Origin: Lichenostomus cassidix
Lineage: Eukaryota > Chordata > Aves > Passeriformes > Meliphagidae
Direction: 5' to 3'
Assembly (NCBI GenBank): GCA_008360975.2
Contig: CM039182.1
Span: forward strand, 83,731,405 to 83,795,404
Length of the DNA: 64,000 nucleotides
This document shows positions 63,027-64,000 of this stretch, one piece after another (position 1 is the first letter of the stretch; each line of letters opens with the position of its first letter). The notes beneath the pieces were generated by a model. The model was not told the origin of the DNA and ran no database searches. It saw only the letters and a program-made list of their open reading frames with translations. The translations under genes and the position numbers were made by a program.

Positions 63027-64000
63027 TGACTCAGATACTGAAGTAGAGAAGTTACAGCACAAAATTCTTTCAAAATGGCTATAAATTTCCAGGGTCAAAC
63101 ATATTGAGATTTTTTTAATGCACCAAAAAAAAATAATAATGTACAAAATATGCAAGAAATCAATGAAAGAGGTTTACTATTGGTCTAAAGGTAGATTAAA
63201 ATCAGTCTCAATGAGAATGGATAATTATAATTTATTATGTGGTTAGGCAAAGCACAGAAGATGACACAGTTATCTTTGACTAGAAGTCATGTGTTAATTA
63301 ATAACTACAAGTCATCTAATTTTAGTCTGACTGCTATCCATCAACAGTTTGTTTGGGGTTTTTTTCCCAGTTGATAATCCAGACAACTTTGCCTGTTCTT
63401 ACTGACAAGAATTGCTATTTCATTGTTTCTCATTCATCTTTGAAGGGTATTAATAACTTCTAACTTCACCCATATTTAAACTGGCAAAAGTTTTTATAAT
63501 TGGAAAGTTTCTTCAAGCGATGTATCTTCAGAATTTTCTTGGATCTTGTCCGAATCTCACTGACAAAAAGTGTTAATGTTTCTAAGTGCCATTGAAAAAA
63601 AAAGTTACCAAAAAAGAAAAAAAGGAAATTAAATATAATAAATCCCCAAGTGTTAAAAAAAAAAGGTGGATGACTTTTCAGATGTATCCAGAAGCTTTTT
63701 TTCAGGAGTCTGCACTGCCTATATGGTTATGTCTCAGCCACGATTGTCCACAATTTCCACTCTTTATTTGATTTCAGAACTATTCCAGTTTTTACTTTGC
63801 AAGAGATGTGGGACCGGTGTTTCCCTACCACATGAGATAAATGCAAATATCTTATCAGTTCTCAATAAGCAGTGCTCTCCAGAATGCTTTGTATTAGTTG
63901 TTGTAATCCAGATTAATGAGTAAAGCAGTAGACTTAATATTATGAGTACCTTTCCCCAGGAATAATACATTTTTCAGGCTTTCAGCAATCACAGCACAGA

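Larger units (their letters stand above)
58613..64000. other. AT-rich region with no supported gene
   Basis: Contains poly-A at 58908-58930, a 12-base direct duplication (CTTCAGGGGAAA) near 59749-59773, a hairpin-capable A/T tract at 62979-63026 and an A-rich patch at 63593-63665. The 135-codon minus frame at 61518-61925 has no recognisable product or donor. Confidence 0.4.

Overview
The window looks like nuclear DNA from a bird. It is AT-rich and gene-poor, with short homopolymers, a few microsatellites and several CR1 LINE copies. The CR1 copies carry the typical avian 3' tail, a repeated ATTCTGTG-like octamer, and their decayed reading frames match the avian CR1 ORF2 reverse transcriptase, ORF2 endonuclease and ORF1 SGNH-hydrolase-like domain. 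There are no bacterial operons, ribosome binding sites, CRISPR arrays or RNA genes that I can support. No complete protein-coding gene could be recognised, so the window is best read as a gene desert, the inside of very large introns, or both.

Layout. 1-7.9 kb: AT-rich unannotated DNA with one possible antisense LTR near 0.85-1.1 kb. 7.9-8.3 kb: a probable antisense solo LTR. 10.0 kb: one plus-strand exon-like block with good splice signals. 18.9-19.35 kb: a compact GC-richer block bounded by TGT...ACA, a probable antisense solo LTR. 26.75-27.45 kb: a fossil LINE whose decayed frames resemble the endonuclease/RT junction of RTE-clade elements. 30.4-31.5 kb: an antisense CR1. 33.8 and 35.3 kb: two minus-strand exon-like blocks. 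46.7-47.2 kb: an unexplained GC-rich island with a 177-codon open frame. 48.2-57.2 kb: three minus-strand exon-like blocks (57.1, 52.2 and 48.3 kb). Their intron phases are compatible and the last ends in a stop overlapping AATAAA. One carries an in-frame TAG, so this may be a decayed or unannotated gene. CR1 copies at 50.6-51.6 kb (+), 54.3-56.8 kb (-) and 58.1-58.35 kb (+) lie among these blocks.

Most open frames of 60-160 codons here look like chance or are antisense shadows of CR1. The exon calls rest on splice-like boundaries and codon-like composition seen by eye, not on homology, and I could not name any of the proteins. The mobile-element calls for CR1 are strong, those for the LTRs moderate to weak, and that for the RTE fossil moderate. 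I see no coherent new biological system. The items most worth checking are the minus-strand exon chain, the RTE fossil and the rearranged CR1.
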